A stretch of 64,000 nucleotides of DNA from Deinococcus sonorensis KR-87 (GTDB lineage: Bacteria > Deinococcota > Deinococci > Deinococcales > Deinococcaceae): contig NZ_CP158299.1 of the NCBI RefSeq assembly GCF_040256395.1, positions 2,385,501 to 2,449,500 of the forward strand, written 5' to 3'. Of this stretch, positions 46,487 to 58,658 are shown piece after piece; positions within the stretch are counted from its first letter, which is position 1, and each line of letters opens with the position of its first letter. The translations under genes and the position numbers were made by a program. The notes below the pieces were generated by a model, which saw only the letters and a program-made list of their open reading frames with translations, was not told the DNA's origin and did no database searches.

Positions 46487-47329
46487 GTGGACATTGTACA
46501 TTCCCTGCATGCCGCCCTGGGCGGCCCGGAACCGCTGTGGCTCGCGCTCACCAGCCTGGGGCGGGACGAGGTGTTCATCGTCGTGCTGGCGCTGTATTCC
46601 TGGCTGGTGAATCCGGCGGGCATGCGGCGGCTGGGGGTGGCCTTCGGCCTCAGCTACCTGCTCAACAGCCTGCTCAAGTACGGCCTGAACCTGTCGCGGC
46701 CCTTCGCCCTGGACCCGGCGGTGGCGTCGCCGGCCGCGCAGGCCACGGGCGGCGGCCCCGGGTTTCCCAGCGGCCACGCGCAGCTGAGCGCCACGCTGTG
46801 GCTGGGCATGGCCGCGCAGCTGGGTCGGCGGTGGTTCTGGTGGGTGGCGGGCGTGCTGGTGCTGCTGATCAGCCTCTCCAGGATCGTGCTGGGCGTGCAT
46901 TACCCGCTGGACGTGCTGGGCGGTCTGCTGCTGGGCGGCCTGTTTGCGTGGGTGGCCGTGTCGGGGCGCTTTCCCTGGAACTGGTGGGTGCCGGTACTCC
47001 TGCTGGTGGTGGCCGCCGCCCTGCCGGCCAGCGTGCCGCGTGAGTATTCGGTGGGCCTGGGCCTCACCGCCGGGTTCTGGCTGCTGCGGCCCACGTTCCA
47101 GGCGCCGCGCAGCTGGCCGGCGCGCATCGGGGTGGCGGTGGTGGGACTGGTGCTGGTGTTCGCCGTCTACTTCGGCCTGAGTGCGCTGCTCCCGCACGCC
47201 ATCCGCGACCTGGGCGGTGTGCGCGCGGTGCGCTACTTCCTGCTGGTGCTGATGGCTGGAGAGGTGGTGCCCAGGGTCTTGCGCTTCTGGATGCAGCCGG
47301 ACGCCGTGCCGGTGGTCAGCCGCGCCTGA
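46487..47329 (+). CDS. PAP2-family membrane phosphatase
   Basis: Integral membrane lipid phosphatase of 280 residues with about seven hydrophobic segments. The three phosphatase motifs are complete: [11 protein letters not shown] (K-x6-RP), GFPSGHAQ (PSGH) and [16 protein letters not shown] (SR-x5-H-x3-D). Likely substrates are undecaprenyl-pyrophosphate or phosphatidic acid. Start is GTG; the gene is alone on its strand between two halves of an ABC system. Confidence 0.9.
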   Translation: MDIVHSLHAALGGPEPLWLALTSLGRDEVFIVVLALYSWLVNPAGMRRLGVAFGLSYLLNSLLKYGLNLSRPFALDPAVASPAAQATGGGPGFPSGHAQLSATLWLGMAAQLGRRWFWWVAGVLVLLISLSRIVLGVHYPLDVLGGLLLGGLFAWVAVSGRFPWNWWVPVLLLVVAAALPASVPREYSVGLGLTAGFWLLRPTFQAPRSWPARIGVAVVGLVLVFAVYFGLSALLPHAIRDLGGVRAVRYFLLVLMAGEVVPRVLRFWMQPDAVPVVSRA

Positions 47330-47340
47330 CAGGCGGCAAA

Positions 47341-47372
47341 AAGCGCCCCCCGGCTCAGGCCGGGGGGCGCTT
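47341..47372 (-). terminator. Terminator of the BMP-family gene, bidirectional
   Basis: Perfect 14-base stem (AAGCGCCCCCCGGC and its complement) with a TCAG loop. Read on the minus strand it ends GCGCTTTTTG, a proper T-run 20 bases after the binding-protein stop; on the plus strand it follows the PAP2 gene. Confidence 0.85.
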
Positions 47373-47390
47373 CCTTTGAGGGTTCCCGTC

Positions 47391-48494
<1,104 letters not shown>

Positions 48495-48551
48495 GTCCTG
48501 CTCCTTGGGGTGGTGCTGGAGGTGGTGGTGACGGCACGGAACCCGAACCAG

Positions 48552-48557
48552 AGTATA
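48552..48557 (-). promoter_or_regulatory. -10 hexamer of the BMP-family gene
   Basis: TATACT on the minus strand, 57 bases before the ATG, giving a roughly 50-base leader with a strong ribosome site. This gene is thus one of the few here with a conventional leader. Confidence 0.5.
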
Positions 48558-48661
48558 CAAGTCACACAAGAAAAGACCAGGGAGATTCTCACCACATGAG
48601 TCCGCTGAGGGGTATGTAAAGTCGCGGGCCGCCGCACCGCGCTGGGCGCGGCTCAAGCTGC

Positions 48662-48667
48662 TAGGCT
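48662..48667 (+). promoter_or_regulatory. -10 hexamer of ligA
   Basis: TAGGCT eight bases before ATG 48676. Confidence 0.4.
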
Positions 48668-48669
48668 GA

Positions 48670-50694
<2,025 letters not shown>

Positions 50695-50705
50695 GCCGCC
50701 CTGCC

Positions 50706-50747
50706 CTACACTGTGGATATTGTCTGGCGGGCCAGCAGGGCCCGCCA
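50706..50747 (+). promoter_or_regulatory. Promoter and leader hairpin of the Asp23-nusB-folD operon
   Basis: TACACT at 50706-50711, then a perfect nine-base hairpin TGGCGGGCC / GGCCCGCCA (50725-50733 with 50739-50747, loop AGCAG) just inside the predicted leader, then GGAG ahead of ATG 50764. No T-run follows the stem. It may stabilise or regulate the nusB-containing message, or be the 3' end of ligA mRNA. Confidence 0.5.
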
Positions 50748-50763
50748 CAGAACTGGAGCAGCC

Positions 50764-51114
50764 ATGGAACTGGAAATCAGCAAGAACGTCCTGATGGACA
50801 TCGCGGCCACCACCCTGGAGCGCATCGAGGGGCTGGAGATCGCCCTGGCGCCGATGAAGGCCGCCGAGGTGCTCAAGTCCGGCGGGTCGCTCGGCAGCAA
50901 CGGCCCGCGCCGCCCCCGCGCCCTGCGGGTCAGCCGCGACGGTGGCCTGGTCAGCGTGGAGGTGGGCCTGAACGTGGAGTACGGCCGGAACCTGGTGACC
51001 GTGGCGGCGCAGGTGCAGCAGGCCATCACCGAGAACCTGGAACTGATGACCGGCCTGCGGGTGCGCGCCGTCAACGTGACGGTGCAGGGCATCATGCTGC
51101 CGAAGGGGGCCTGA
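50764..51114 (+). CDS. Asp23/Gls24 (YqhY-like) family protein
   Basis: A 116-residue protein of the Asp23 (DUF322) family. It starts [22 protein letters not shown] and ends [27 protein letters not shown], the standard pattern. In Bacillus the homologue YqhY lies next to nusB and folD and affects fatty-acid synthesis control; the same gene order is seen here. RBS GGAGCAGCC before ATG 50764; an upstream in-frame start is not favoured. Confidence 0.9.
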   Translation: MELEISKNVLMDIAATTLERIEGLEIALAPMKAAEVLKSGGSLGSNGPRRPRALRVSRDGGLVSVEVGLNVEYGRNLVTVAAQVQQAITENLELMTGLRVRAVNVTVQGIMLPKGA

Positions 51115-51115
51115 C

Positions 51116-51589
51116 GTGACGCGCCGCCGTGAGAAGGCCGCCCAGCCGACCGGCAGCCGCCGCGCGGCCCGCGAGTTCGCGTTCCGGGTGCTGTTCGAGG
51201 CGCAGCAGGGCGACCTGGACCTGGGGCTGGCCCGCAGCCGCGCCGAAGGGGCCATGCGTGAGGGCGACGAACTGGTGCCTGCGCTGAGCGACGAGGGCTT
51301 GACCTTCGCGGGGGTGCTGCTGGACGCCATGGCGAAGCATGGCCGCGAGGTGGACGACCTGCTGCGGCGCACCATTCGCGGCTGGAGCTTCGAGCAGATG
51401 GCGCAGACCGACCTGAACGTGATGCGGCTGGCGGTGCTGGAGATGGTGTTCCTGAACGAGGTGCACCCGCCGGTGATCGAGTCGGCGGTGCGGATCGCCC
51501 GCAAGTATGGCGGAGAGGACTCCGGGCGCTTCGTGAACGGGGTGCTGGCCGGGTTCTCGCGCAGCCAGGGCGGCGGACGGGACGCTTGA
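51116..51589 (+). CDS. nusB: Transcription antitermination factor NusB
   Basis: Binds boxA RNA with NusE/S10 to prevent early termination in rRNA operons. The 157-residue helical protein shows [19 protein letters not shown] at the start and [20 protein letters not shown] then [11 protein letters not shown] at the end. GTG start one base after the Asp23-family stop. Its TGA overlaps the folD TTG start. Confidence 0.94.
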   Translation: MTRRREKAAQPTGSRRAAREFAFRVLFEAQQGDLDLGLARSRAEGAMREGDELVPALSDEGLTFAGVLLDAMAKHGREVDDLLRRTIRGWSFEQMAQTDLNVMRLAVLEMVFLNEVHPPVIESAVRIARKYGGEDSGRFVNGVLAGFSRSQGGGRDA

Positions 51590-52437
51590 GCGCACGGCTG
51601 CTGCACGGCCCTCCGGCGGCAGACAGCCTGCTGGCCCAGGTCCGGCAGCGGCTTCAGCGGCTCTCCCGCCCGGCTTCCCTGCACGTCATCCGCCTGGGGG
51701 ACGATCCGGCCAGCGTCAGCTACGTGCGCCTCAAGGACCGTCAGGCCCGCGCGCTGGGCCTGCACAGCGAGGTGCACGTGCTCCCGGAGACCACCAGCCA
51801 GCAGGAACTGCTGCAGCTGGTTGAGCGGCTGAACCTCGACCCGCAGGTCAGCGGCCTCCTGGTGCAGCTGCCGTTGCCGCCGCACATCCAGGTCAGCACG
51901 GTCCAGCGGGCCATTGACCCGGCCAAGGACGTGGACGGCCTGCACCCGCACAACGTGGGCCGGCTGTGGAGCGGCGACCCGGGGCTGACGCCCTGCACCC
52001 CCGCCGGGATCCTGCACCTGATGGACCATTACGGCCTGCCGGTGGCGGGTCAGCGGGCAGTCATCGTCGGGCGCAGCACCATCGTGGGGCGGCCCCTGGC
52101 GGCCATGCTGCTGGCCCGCGACGCGACCGTCACGCTGGCGCATTCGCGTACGCCGGACCTGCATGAAGTCACGTCGCAGGCGCCGCTGCTCATCGTGGCC
52201 ACTGGCGTGCCGGGCCTGATCACCGCCGGCATGGTGCAGCCCGGCGCCACCGTGATCGACGTGGGTGTCAACCGGGTGCCCAGCACGGACGGCAAGGTCC
52301 ATCTCCAGGGCGACGTGCATCCGGACGTGCGGGAGGTGGCCGGCGCCCTCACGCCGGTCCCGGGGGGAGTGGGTCCGCTGACGGTGGCGCAGCTGATGCT
52401 CAACACGGTGCTGGCCGCCGAGGGGCTGCAGGCATGA
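51586..52437 (+). CDS. folD: Methylenetetrahydrofolate dehydrogenase/cyclohydrolase
   Basis: Interconverts 5,10-methylene-, methenyl- and 10-formyl-THF. In 283 residues: catalytic K50 in [43 protein letters not shown]-site [18 protein letters not shown] and [15 protein letters not shown]. The start codon is TTG, overlapping the nusB stop as TTGA, so translation depends on re-initiation. Works with PurU (25923) in the one-carbon pool. Confidence 0.95.
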   Translation: MSARLLHGPPAADSLLAQVRQRLQRLSRPASLHVIRLGDDPASVSYVRLKDRQARALGLHSEVHVLPETTSQQELLQLVERLNLDPQVSGLLVQLPLPPHIQVSTVQRAIDPAKDVDGLHPHNVGRLWSGDPGLTPCTPAGILHLMDHYGLPVAGQRAVIVGRSTIVGRPLAAMLLARDATVTLAHSRTPDLHEVTSQAPLLIVATGVPGLITAGMVQPGATVIDVGVNRVPSTDGKVHLQGDVHPDVREVAGALTPVPGGVGPLTVAQLMLNTVLAAEGLQA

Positions 52438-52892
52438 ACAGCCTGCAGGACCTGATGGGTAACCGCTGGCTGTGGGTGGCGGTGCTGGCCATGCTGTTCG
52501 CCCAGGCGCTGAAGGTGGTGCTGGTGCTGCTGATCGAGCGGCGCTGGCGCCCCGACATGTTCTGGCAGACCGGGGGCATGCCCAGCAGTCACAGCGCGCT
52601 GGTCTCGGCGCTCAGCACCGGCGTGGCGCTGTCCCACGGCCTGGGGAGCCCGCTGTTTGCCGTGAGCGCCGGCTTCAGCCTGATCGTGATGCACGATGCC
52701 TCCGGGGTGCGCCGCAGCAGCGGCATGCAGGCCCGCCTGATCAACGAACTGGTGGAGGAACTCCGGGCGGTGGTGCGAGAAGGCTTCGCGCCGGAACCGC
52801 TGCGGGTGCTGCTGGGCCACACGTACCTGGAGGTGCTGGCCGGGCTGCTGATCGGGCTGCTGGCCGGATTCCTGGCCTTCCGTTGGCTGTGA
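52434..52892 (+). CDS. Divergent PAP2 family membrane protein (DUF212)
   Basis: A 152-residue membrane protein with about four hydrophobic segments. The family motifs are TGGMPSSHSALVSAL (in place of PSGH) and FSLIVMHDASGVRRSSG. A phosphatase role is assumed from the fold only. ATGA overlap with folD makes it the fourth gene of this operon. Confidence 0.88.
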   Translation: MNSLQDLMGNRWLWVAVLAMLFAQALKVVLVLLIERRWRPDMFWQTGGMPSSHSALVSALSTGVALSHGLGSPLFAVSAGFSLIVMHDASGVRRSSGMQARLINELVEELRAVVREGFAPEPLRVLLGHTYLEVLAGLLIGLLAGFLAFRWL

Positions 52893-52908
52893 CCGGAGAA
52901 GCGTAAAA

Positions 52909-52934
52909 ATTCACGAATCAGGTTTATCGTGAAT
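52909..52934. repeat. Operator-like palindrome upstream of smpB
   Basis: Perfect eight-base inverted repeat ATTCACGA - N10 - TCGTGAAT in an A/T-rich pocket, 45 bases before the smpB promoter hexamer. No T-run follows. Arm length and spacing fit a dimeric repressor site better than a terminator. Confidence 0.6.
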
Positions 52935-52979
52935 ACTTTCACTTACTGACAGCATGACTGGAGCTTTCTGCTCGGCTGC

Positions 52980-52985
52980 TACAAT
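52980..52985 (+). promoter_or_regulatory. -10 hexamer of smpB
   Basis: TACAAT overlapping the ATG at 52984 and lying seven bases before an in-frame GTG at 52993; if used, the ATG is not part of the message. Confidence 0.5.
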
Positions 52986-53415
52986 GCGGCGCGTGTACAC
53001 TAACCGCCGCGCTCACTTCGACTACGAACTGCTGGAGCGCTATGAAGCTGGCATCGCGCTGACCGGGAGCGAGGTCAAGAGCGTGAGGGCCGGAGGTGTG
53101 GATTTCAGAGACGCTTTTGCCCGCGTGCAGAACGGCAATCTGGAGCTGGAAGGACTGTATATCCCGACCTACACCGAGGCCACCTACAACAACCATGAGC
53201 CGCGCCGCACCCGGCGCCTGCTGCTGCACCGCCAGGAGATCGACAAGATCCGCCGTGCCCTGACCCAGAAGGGGCTGAGCCTGGTGCCCACGAAGCTCTA
53301 CCAGAAGGGCCGGGTCTTCAAGGTGGAGCTGGCCGTGGCGCGCGGCAAGAAGCTGCACGACAAGCGCCGCAGCGAGTCGGAGCGTCAGGCCAAGCGGGAG
53401 ATGCGCGAGATATGA
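52984..53415 (+). CDS. smpB: SsrA-binding protein
   Basis: Binds tmRNA and delivers it to stalled ribosomes for trans-translation. The 143 residues show NRRAHFDYELLERYEAGIALTGSEVKS, the family GSEVKSVRAG motif, and the C-terminal GKKLHDKR tail that inserts into the decoding centre. The start may instead be GTG 52993 (140 residues), since a -10 hexamer overlaps the ATG. No tmRNA gene was found in the window. The stop overlaps the next start (ATGA). Confidence 0.93.
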   Translation: MRRVYTNRRAHFDYELLERYEAGIALTGSEVKSVRAGGVDFRDAFARVQNGNLELEGLYIPTYTEATYNNHEPRRTRRLLLHRQEIDKIRRALTQKGLSLVPTKLYQKGRVFKVELAVARGKKLHDKRRSESERQAKREMREI

Positions 53416-54764
53416 GGCGGGCGCGTGTGCTGGCGGGCGCGCTGGCCCTGCTGCTGGTGGCGCTGGGGGCGGCCGGCGCGCAGCTGGCGTTGACGCAGCT
53501 GAACCTGGCCGGGCAGCGGGTCCAGGGCGTGCTGGTCAACGGCATCGAGTACGCCTCGGCCAGCACGCTCGGCAACCTGCTGAGCATCGTGCAGACCGGC
53601 GGGGTGGTGCGGGTGACCGGCTTCGGGCACCTGCTGCTGCTCCCGATTGACGAGGACAACCAGCGGGCCACCACCGACTTCAATACGGTGCAGCTGGACT
53701 CGGAACGGGTCAAGGCGCGCACCGCAACCGTGCAGGACGGCAAGGTGCTGCTGCCCCTCGACACGCTGGCCCGTGGCTTGGGCGCCGAGTACAGCCAGGG
53801 CAAGTTCACCTTTCCGCCGGCGAAACTCGGCAGCGTCTCGTCGCTGGCGGGCCGCACCAGCGACCGGATCGTGCTGGACCTGAACCGCAACGTTCAGCTG
53901 CGCGAGGAACTGTTGGGCGGCAAGCTCCGCCTGACGCTGCTGGGCACCGCCGGCAGCACCCAGACCTACGCCACGCGCGGCGGCTTCGTGCCGCGCGTGC
54001 AGGTGCGGCAGAGCGGCGACAACCTGCAGGTGGAGCTGCCGCTCACCGGCCAGAGCGGCTACCGCCTGTACAGCGTGGTCCGGCCGGAGGGCGTGCGGCT
54101 GGTGCTGGACGTCGGGCCGGGCATCTCGCTGAACGTGCCGGCCCTGATCAACCGCGTCCGGCGTCCGGTGATCGTGCTGGACCCGGCCAGCGTGGCGGGG
54201 CGTGGCGGTGACGTGACGCTGGAGGTGGCCCGCAGCGCCGCCGAACTGCTGAGCAAAGCCGGCTGGCAGGTGCAGCTCACGCGCAGCACCGCCCAGCAGC
54301 AGAACCTGGGCAGCCGGCTGCTGCTGGCCCGCCAGAGCGACGTGTACGTGTCGCTGGACCTGGGCCGCTTTCCCGGGGCGTCGCGCAGCGGCGTCACCCT
54401 CTACCAGCACGTGGGGCGCTCCAGCACCCAGATCCTGAACGCCTACCGGGACGCGGGCTCGGCACCGGACCTGTCACTGGTGCGCAGCGCGGTGGGCGAC
54501 CCGGCCGAATCGCGGCGCCTCTCGGACCTGCTGCGCGGCGAGCTGAAGGCCGGCGGGCTGCCCGCCAGCCAGCGCAGCGTGAGCCGTCAGGTGCTGCTGG
54601 GCGAGGCGCCGCACGCTGCCCTGCTGCTGGAGCTCGGCTGGCCCAGCAACGATGCCGATCAGGCCCGGCTGAGCAGCAGCGAGCAGAACCAGAAGATGGC
54701 CCAGGCGCTGGCACACTCGATCGCCACCTATCTGGCGGCCCGCATCAACGGCGGCACCTCATGA
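53412..54764 (+). CDS. Amidase_3-like exported protein lacking zinc ligands
   Basis: A 450-residue exported protein laid out like an AmiC-type N-acetylmuramoyl-L-alanine amidase: signal peptide (1-23), an AMIN-like/copper-amine-oxidase-N-like region, and a C-terminal Amidase_3 fold from about residue 255. In active enzymes zinc is held by His in DPGHGG, a Glu, and His in SIHxN. Here those blocks read VIVLDPASVAGRGGD and VYVSLDLGRFPG: all three ligands are gone. The catalytic-Glu region (LLLELGWPSNDAD) survives. It is therefore probably a non-enzymatic wall-binding protein. Coupled to smpB and to a GerMN gene by ATGA overlaps. Confidence 0.8.
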   Translation: MRRARVLAGALALLLVALGAAGAQLALTQLNLAGQRVQGVLVNGIEYASASTLGNLLSIVQTGGVVRVTGFGHLLLLPIDEDNQRATTDFNTVQLDSERVKARTATVQDGKVLLPLDTLARGLGAEYSQGKFTFPPAKLGSVSSLAGRTSDRIVLDLNRNVQLREELLGGKLRLTLLGTAGSTQTYATRGGFVPRVQVRQSGDNLQVELPLTGQSGYRLYSVVRPEGVRLVLDVGPGISLNVPALINRVRRPVIVLDPASVAGRGGDVTLEVARSAAELLSKAGWQVQLTRSTAQQQNLGSRLLLARQSDVYVSLDLGRFPGASRSGVTLYQHVGRSSTQILNAYRDAGSAPDLSLVRSAVGDPAESRRLSDLLRGELKAGGLPASQRSVSRQVLLGEAPHAALLLELGWPSNDADQARLSSSEQNQKMAQALAHSIATYLAARINGGTS

Positions 54765-55306
54765 GGCCGCTGTTCTCAATCTTCAACGTGCTGTCCCTGG
54801 CGCTGCTGGGGCTGGCGGCCCTGGCGCTGCGGATGGTCCAGGCGCCCCCGGCGACCCCCGACCCGCCCAAGCTGCAGGCGGCCAATCAGAAGCAGGTCAA
54901 GGCCACCCTCTACTTCAGCGACTCGCAGGTGCAAGGCTTTGTGAAGCAGGTGCGCGAGGTGCTGGTGCCGCAGACGACCCCGGTGAGCGTGGCGCAGGCG
55001 ACCCTGAACGCCTGGGCGGCCGGGCCGCAGGGTGGCGGCGCGGTGGCGGTGGTGCCCAAGGGCAGCAAGGTGCCGCAGGTGTGGCTGCGCGGCGAGCACT
55101 TCGTGGTGAACCTGCCGCAGAACTACACCCAGCTCAACTACGGCTCCAGCGGCGAGCGGATGCTGATCTGCAGCCTGACCCGCACCCTGCTGGAGCAGCG
55201 TGGCAAGGACGTGATGTTCCTGGTCGGCGGCCAGAACGCGTCCACGCTGCTGGGCCACGCCGACCTGAGTTCGCCGTACGCCCGCGAGGACTGTGCCGAG
55301 GAATGA
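54761..55306 (+). CDS. GerMN domain protein
   Basis: A 181-residue membrane-anchored protein: one N-terminal helix (about 6-26), a Pro-rich linker, then a GerMN domain (about 48-175; KATLYFSDSQVQGFVKQVRE, VVNLPQNYTQLNYGSSGERM then LICSLTRTLLEQ). GerMN domains occur in sporulation and cell-envelope proteins and often sit beside cell-wall amidases. Here the neighbour is the zinc-less amidase-like protein, translated from the same mRNA. Confidence 0.85.
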   Translation: MRPLFSIFNVLSLALLGLAALALRMVQAPPATPDPPKLQAANQKQVKATLYFSDSQVQGFVKQVREVLVPQTTPVSVAQATLNAWAAGPQGGGAVAVVPKGSKVPQVWLRGEHFVVNLPQNYTQLNYGSSGERMLICSLTRTLLEQRGKDVMFLVGGQNASTLLGHADLSSPYAREDCAEE

Positions 55307-55352
55307 GGTACAGGGTTCCGGTGGCTGAGGCGCAGGGCTACGCCTCTCTGAG

Positions 55353-58300
55353 GTGGCGGGCTTGATCGGGAGCATTACCCTGCAGGGCTTCAAATCATTC
55401 GCGGACCGCACCCGGCTGGAATTCGGGCCGGGCGTCAGCGCGGTGATCGGACCCAACGGCAGCGGCAAGTCCAACGTCGTGGAGGCGATCCGCTGGGTGA
55501 CGCATCAGGCGCGTGCCCGGGACCTGCGCGCCGGGCGTTCCAGCGAGCTGATCTTCCACGGCTCCGGTGGCAAGGCGCCGCTGGGGCTGGCCGAGGTGCA
55601 GCTGGAACTTAGCGACGCCCAGGGGCAGCGGCTGAACCTGTGCCGCCGGGTCTACCGCGACGGCAGCACCGAGCAGGACCTGGCCGGCCGGCCGGTGCGG
55701 GTGCGCGACGTGCACTCGGCGCTGCGCGGCACCGGCCTGGGCGCCGGCGGGCTGGCCGTGATCGGCCAGGGCGAGGTGGGCAGCGTGGTGCAGGCGGAAG
55801 GCCGCACCCTGCTCGGGTACCTGCAGGAGGCGGCGGGTCTGTCGCGCAGCGTGGCGGCCCGCGAGGAGACCGAACAGCGGCTGCGCGGCGCCGATGACGG
55901 ATTGGCCCAGCTGCAGCTGCTGGAAGACGAGCTGCGCGGCCGGGTGCAGCGCCTGGAGCGCGCGGCCCAGGCGGCCCGGCGGCAGCGGGAGTTGAGCCTG
56001 CGTCAGCTGGCGCTGGTGGAGGCCCAGGCCCGGCACCGGCACGACGTGGCGACCCGTGAGCTTGCCGAAGGCCAGCAGCGGGTGGAAGCGCTGGAGGCCG
56101 AGTCGGCAGAGCTGGCCCTCCGCATCCAGGCGGCCGCCGAGCGGCTGGAGACGCTGAGAACGGCGGTGCTGGCGGCCCGCGAACGTCAGCAGGCCCAGCA
56201 GCAGGCGCTGGAGCTGCATTCGGCGGCGGTGCGGGCGGCCGATCAGGCGCACAGCTACCACCAGCATCTGGAACGCGAACGCCAGACCCTGACGGCCGAG
56301 CAGGAGCGGCTGCCGCTGCACCCCCCAGAGCAGCCGGCCCCCGATACGGCGGCCCTGGCCTCCGCGCTTGCGGCCACCCGCGAGCGGCTGGACGTGGCCC
56401 AGCGTGAGGCGCGGCGGCTGGACGCGCAGCTGACCCAGGCGCGGGCCGAACACAGCCGCGCCGCAGAGCAGCAGGCACGGGCGGAAGCGCAGCACAGCAC
56501 GCTCAGCCACGAGGCGGCCACCCTGCAACAGGCGCTGACCACCCAGCGGCCCGACCATGAGCAGGCGCTCGCGGCGCTGGCCCTGGCCCAGTCGGCGCGG
56601 GCGGAAGCCGAGGCGGCGCTGGCCGGCATGGGCGAGGCCGGCACCACCCTGCGGGAGCGTCAGCGGCAGCTTCAGGCTGAACTGAGCGCCGTGCAGGCGG
56701 CCCGCGCCCCCCTGCAGCGAGAGCGCACCCGGCTGGAGGGGCTGCTCAACAGCTACGCCCGCTACGGCGAGGGCGCCCGCCACGCCCTGAACAGCGACCA
56801 TCCCGGCATCGTGGGCTCGGTGGCCGATCTGCTGACGGTGCCGGCCGACTACGAGACGGCGCTGGGCGCGGCGCTGGGGCGGCGGCTCGAACAGGTGGTG
56901 GTGCAGAGCGCCGACGACGCCCGCGAGATCATCGACCTGCTCAAGCGCCAGGGCGGACGCGCCACCTTCCTGCCGCTGGACCTGTTGCGCCCGCGCCCCA
57001 GACGGGACGCCGCGCTGCTGCACGAACCGGGCGTGCTGGGCAACCTCGCCGACCTGTGCCCGTCGGAGCCGGCCATTGTGGGCCAGAACCTGCTCTCCGA
57101 TACCCTGCTGATTCAGGACCTGGGCGCCGCCACCCGGCTGGCCCGCCGGCACGCCAGCCGGCCCCGGCTGGTGACGCTGGAGGGCGAACTGATCGAGCCG
57201 GGCGGCGCGCTGACCGGGGGCCGGGTGCGTGACAGCGGGGTGGGGGTGCTGGCCGATCAGCGCCGGTTTGCGGAGCTGGACGACGAACTGGCAGAGCTGG
57301 ACGCCCGGCAGCAGCGGCTGGAGCGTGAGCTCCCACAGCTCATCGCGGCATTGGGTGGTGAGCAGGAGCGGCAGGCGCAAGCCCGGCAGCGCCGCGAGGC
57401 GGCCGTGCAACAGGAGCGGCAGGCCGAGCGCCGGGCCACCGAGCTGGGCGCCCAGGTCCAGCAACTGGAACGGCAGCTGCTCCGCCTCCAGCAGTTGTCG
57501 GCCGGACCTCTCCCGGAGCGCTCGACGACCACTCCGCTCACGGACCCGGCCACCCTGGAAGCCCCGTTGCAGCAGCTGCGTGCGGACCTGGAGCAGCTGC
57601 AGGCCGCGGAGCGGGAACAGCAGGTGCAGCTGAGCGGGGCCAGGGACCTCCAGGCGGCCTGGAGCGCCCATCATGCGGCCGTGCAGCGGGTCGGTGAGCT
57701 GTCGCAGCGTCTGGCGGCCAACGCGGAAGCGCTGACCCGGCAGGCCCTCCAGCTGCAGGCGGCCCGCCAGGAGGTGGAACGGCGGCAGGCCGAACTCGGC
57801 ACCCTGGACCCGCAGGCGCTCGGCCGCGCCGAGCAGGCGCGAGACGCGGCGTCCCAGGACTACGCCAGCCAGATCGGGCGGCAGAACCGACTCCGAACCC
57901 AGCTGGACGAACTGCGGCTCACGCTGGCCCGGCGGGAGGGCAGCCTGGGCAGCATTCCACCGGGCGCCCAGCTGCCCGGCACAGCCCGCGAGTGGCAGGC
58001 CGAACTCGGCCGGGTGCAAACGGAACTGGAGAGCATCGGGGTGGTGAACGCGGCGGCAGACGACGAGCTGGCGGCCGAGGCCGGGCGGCTGGCCAGCCTG
58101 TCCGCTGAACGGCACGACGCCGAGCAGGCGGTGGCCGAGCTGCGTGGTCACCTCGCCGAGCTGGAGCAGGTGGAGGCGCAGGCCATCACGCTGGCGCATC
58201 AGCGGGTGGCGCGCGCCTTCGCCGAGTATTCTGGCGAGTTGCTGGGCGGCAGCGGCGAACTGGACGCCGAGCGGGACGGAACGGGCCGGCTGGTGGGGCT

Positions 58301-58658
58301 GGCGTTGGCGGTGCAGCCCAAGGGCAAGCGCACCCGCAGCCTGAACCTGCTGTCGGCCGGCGAGCGGACCATGGCGGGCCTCGCCTTCCTGTTCGCGCTG
58401 AACCACGCGGGCGGCGAGGAGGGGATGGGTGGGCTGCCGCTGGCCGTGCTGGATGAGGTGGACGCGCCGCTGGACGAGGCAAACATCCGCCGCTTCACCC
58501 GGTTCCTGGCGCTGTTCGCAGAGCGCGGCTCGCAGTTTGTGCTGGTCACGCACCAGAAGGCCACCATGGAGGTGGCGCAGGCGCTGTGGGGCGTCACCAC
58601 CGATGGCAGCGGGGCGTCGCGGGTGCTGAGCATCCGGCAGGCGCATGAGGTGGCCTGA
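55353..58658 (+). CDS. smc: Chromosome segregation ATPase SMC
   Basis: Condensin-type ATPase that organises the chromosome. The 1101 residues read: head with Walker A GPNGSGKSN (K39), long coiled coil (about 170-480), hinge (about 485-610; HPGIVGSVADLLTVPADYETAL), second coiled coil rich in Gln/Arg/Leu, then signature LNLLSAGERTMAGLAFLF and Walker B PLAVLDEVDAPLDEAN. It is slightly shorter than typical (about 1170-1190). GTG start at 55353, 46 bases after the GerMN gene. ScpA/ScpB are not in the window. Confidence 0.95.
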   Translation: MAGLIGSITLQGFKSFADRTRLEFGPGVSAVIGPNGSGKSNVVEAIRWVTHQARARDLRAGRSSELIFHGSGGKAPLGLAEVQLELSDAQGQRLNLCRRVYRDGSTEQDLAGRPVRVRDVHSALRGTGLGAGGLAVIGQGEVGSVVQAEGRTLLGYLQEAAGLSRSVAAREETEQRLRGADDGLAQLQLLEDELRGRVQRLERAAQAARRQRELSLRQLALVEAQARHRHDVATRELAEGQQRVEALEAESAELALRIQAAAERLETLRTAVLAARERQQAQQQALELHSAAVRAADQAHSYHQHLERERQTLTAEQERLPLHPPEQPAPDTAALASALAATRERLDVAQREARRLDAQLTQARAEHSRAAEQQARAEAQHSTLSHEAATLQQALTTQRPDHEQALAALALAQSARAEAEAALAGMGEAGTTLRERQRQLQAELSAVQAARAPLQRERTRLEGLLNSYARYGEGARHALNSDHPGIVGSVADLLTVPADYETALGAALGRRLEQVVVQSADDAREIIDLLKRQGGRATFLPLDLLRPRPRRDAALLHEPGVLGNLADLCPSEPAIVGQNLLSDTLLIQDLGAATRLARRHASRPRLVTLEGELIEPGGALTGGRVRDSGVGVLADQRRFAELDDELAELDARQQRLERELPQLIAALGGEQERQAQARQRREAAVQQERQAERRATELGAQVQQLERQLLRLQQLSAGPLPERSTTTPLTDPATLEAPLQQLRADLEQLQAAEREQQVQLSGARDLQAAWSAHHAAVQRVGELSQRLAANAEALTRQALQLQAARQEVERRQAELGTLDPQALGRAEQARDAASQDYASQIGRQNRLRTQLDELRLTLARREGSLGSIPPGAQLPGTAREWQAELGRVQTELESIGVVNAAADDELAAEAGRLASLSAERHDAEQAVAELRGHLAELEQVEAQAITLAHQRVARAFAEYSGELLGGSGELDAERDGTGRLVGLALAVQPKGKRTRSLNLLSAGERTMAGLAFLFALNHAGGEEGMGGLPLAVLDEVDAPLDEANIRRFTRFLALFAERGSQFVLVTHQKATMEVAQALWGVTTDGSGASRVLSIRQAHEVA

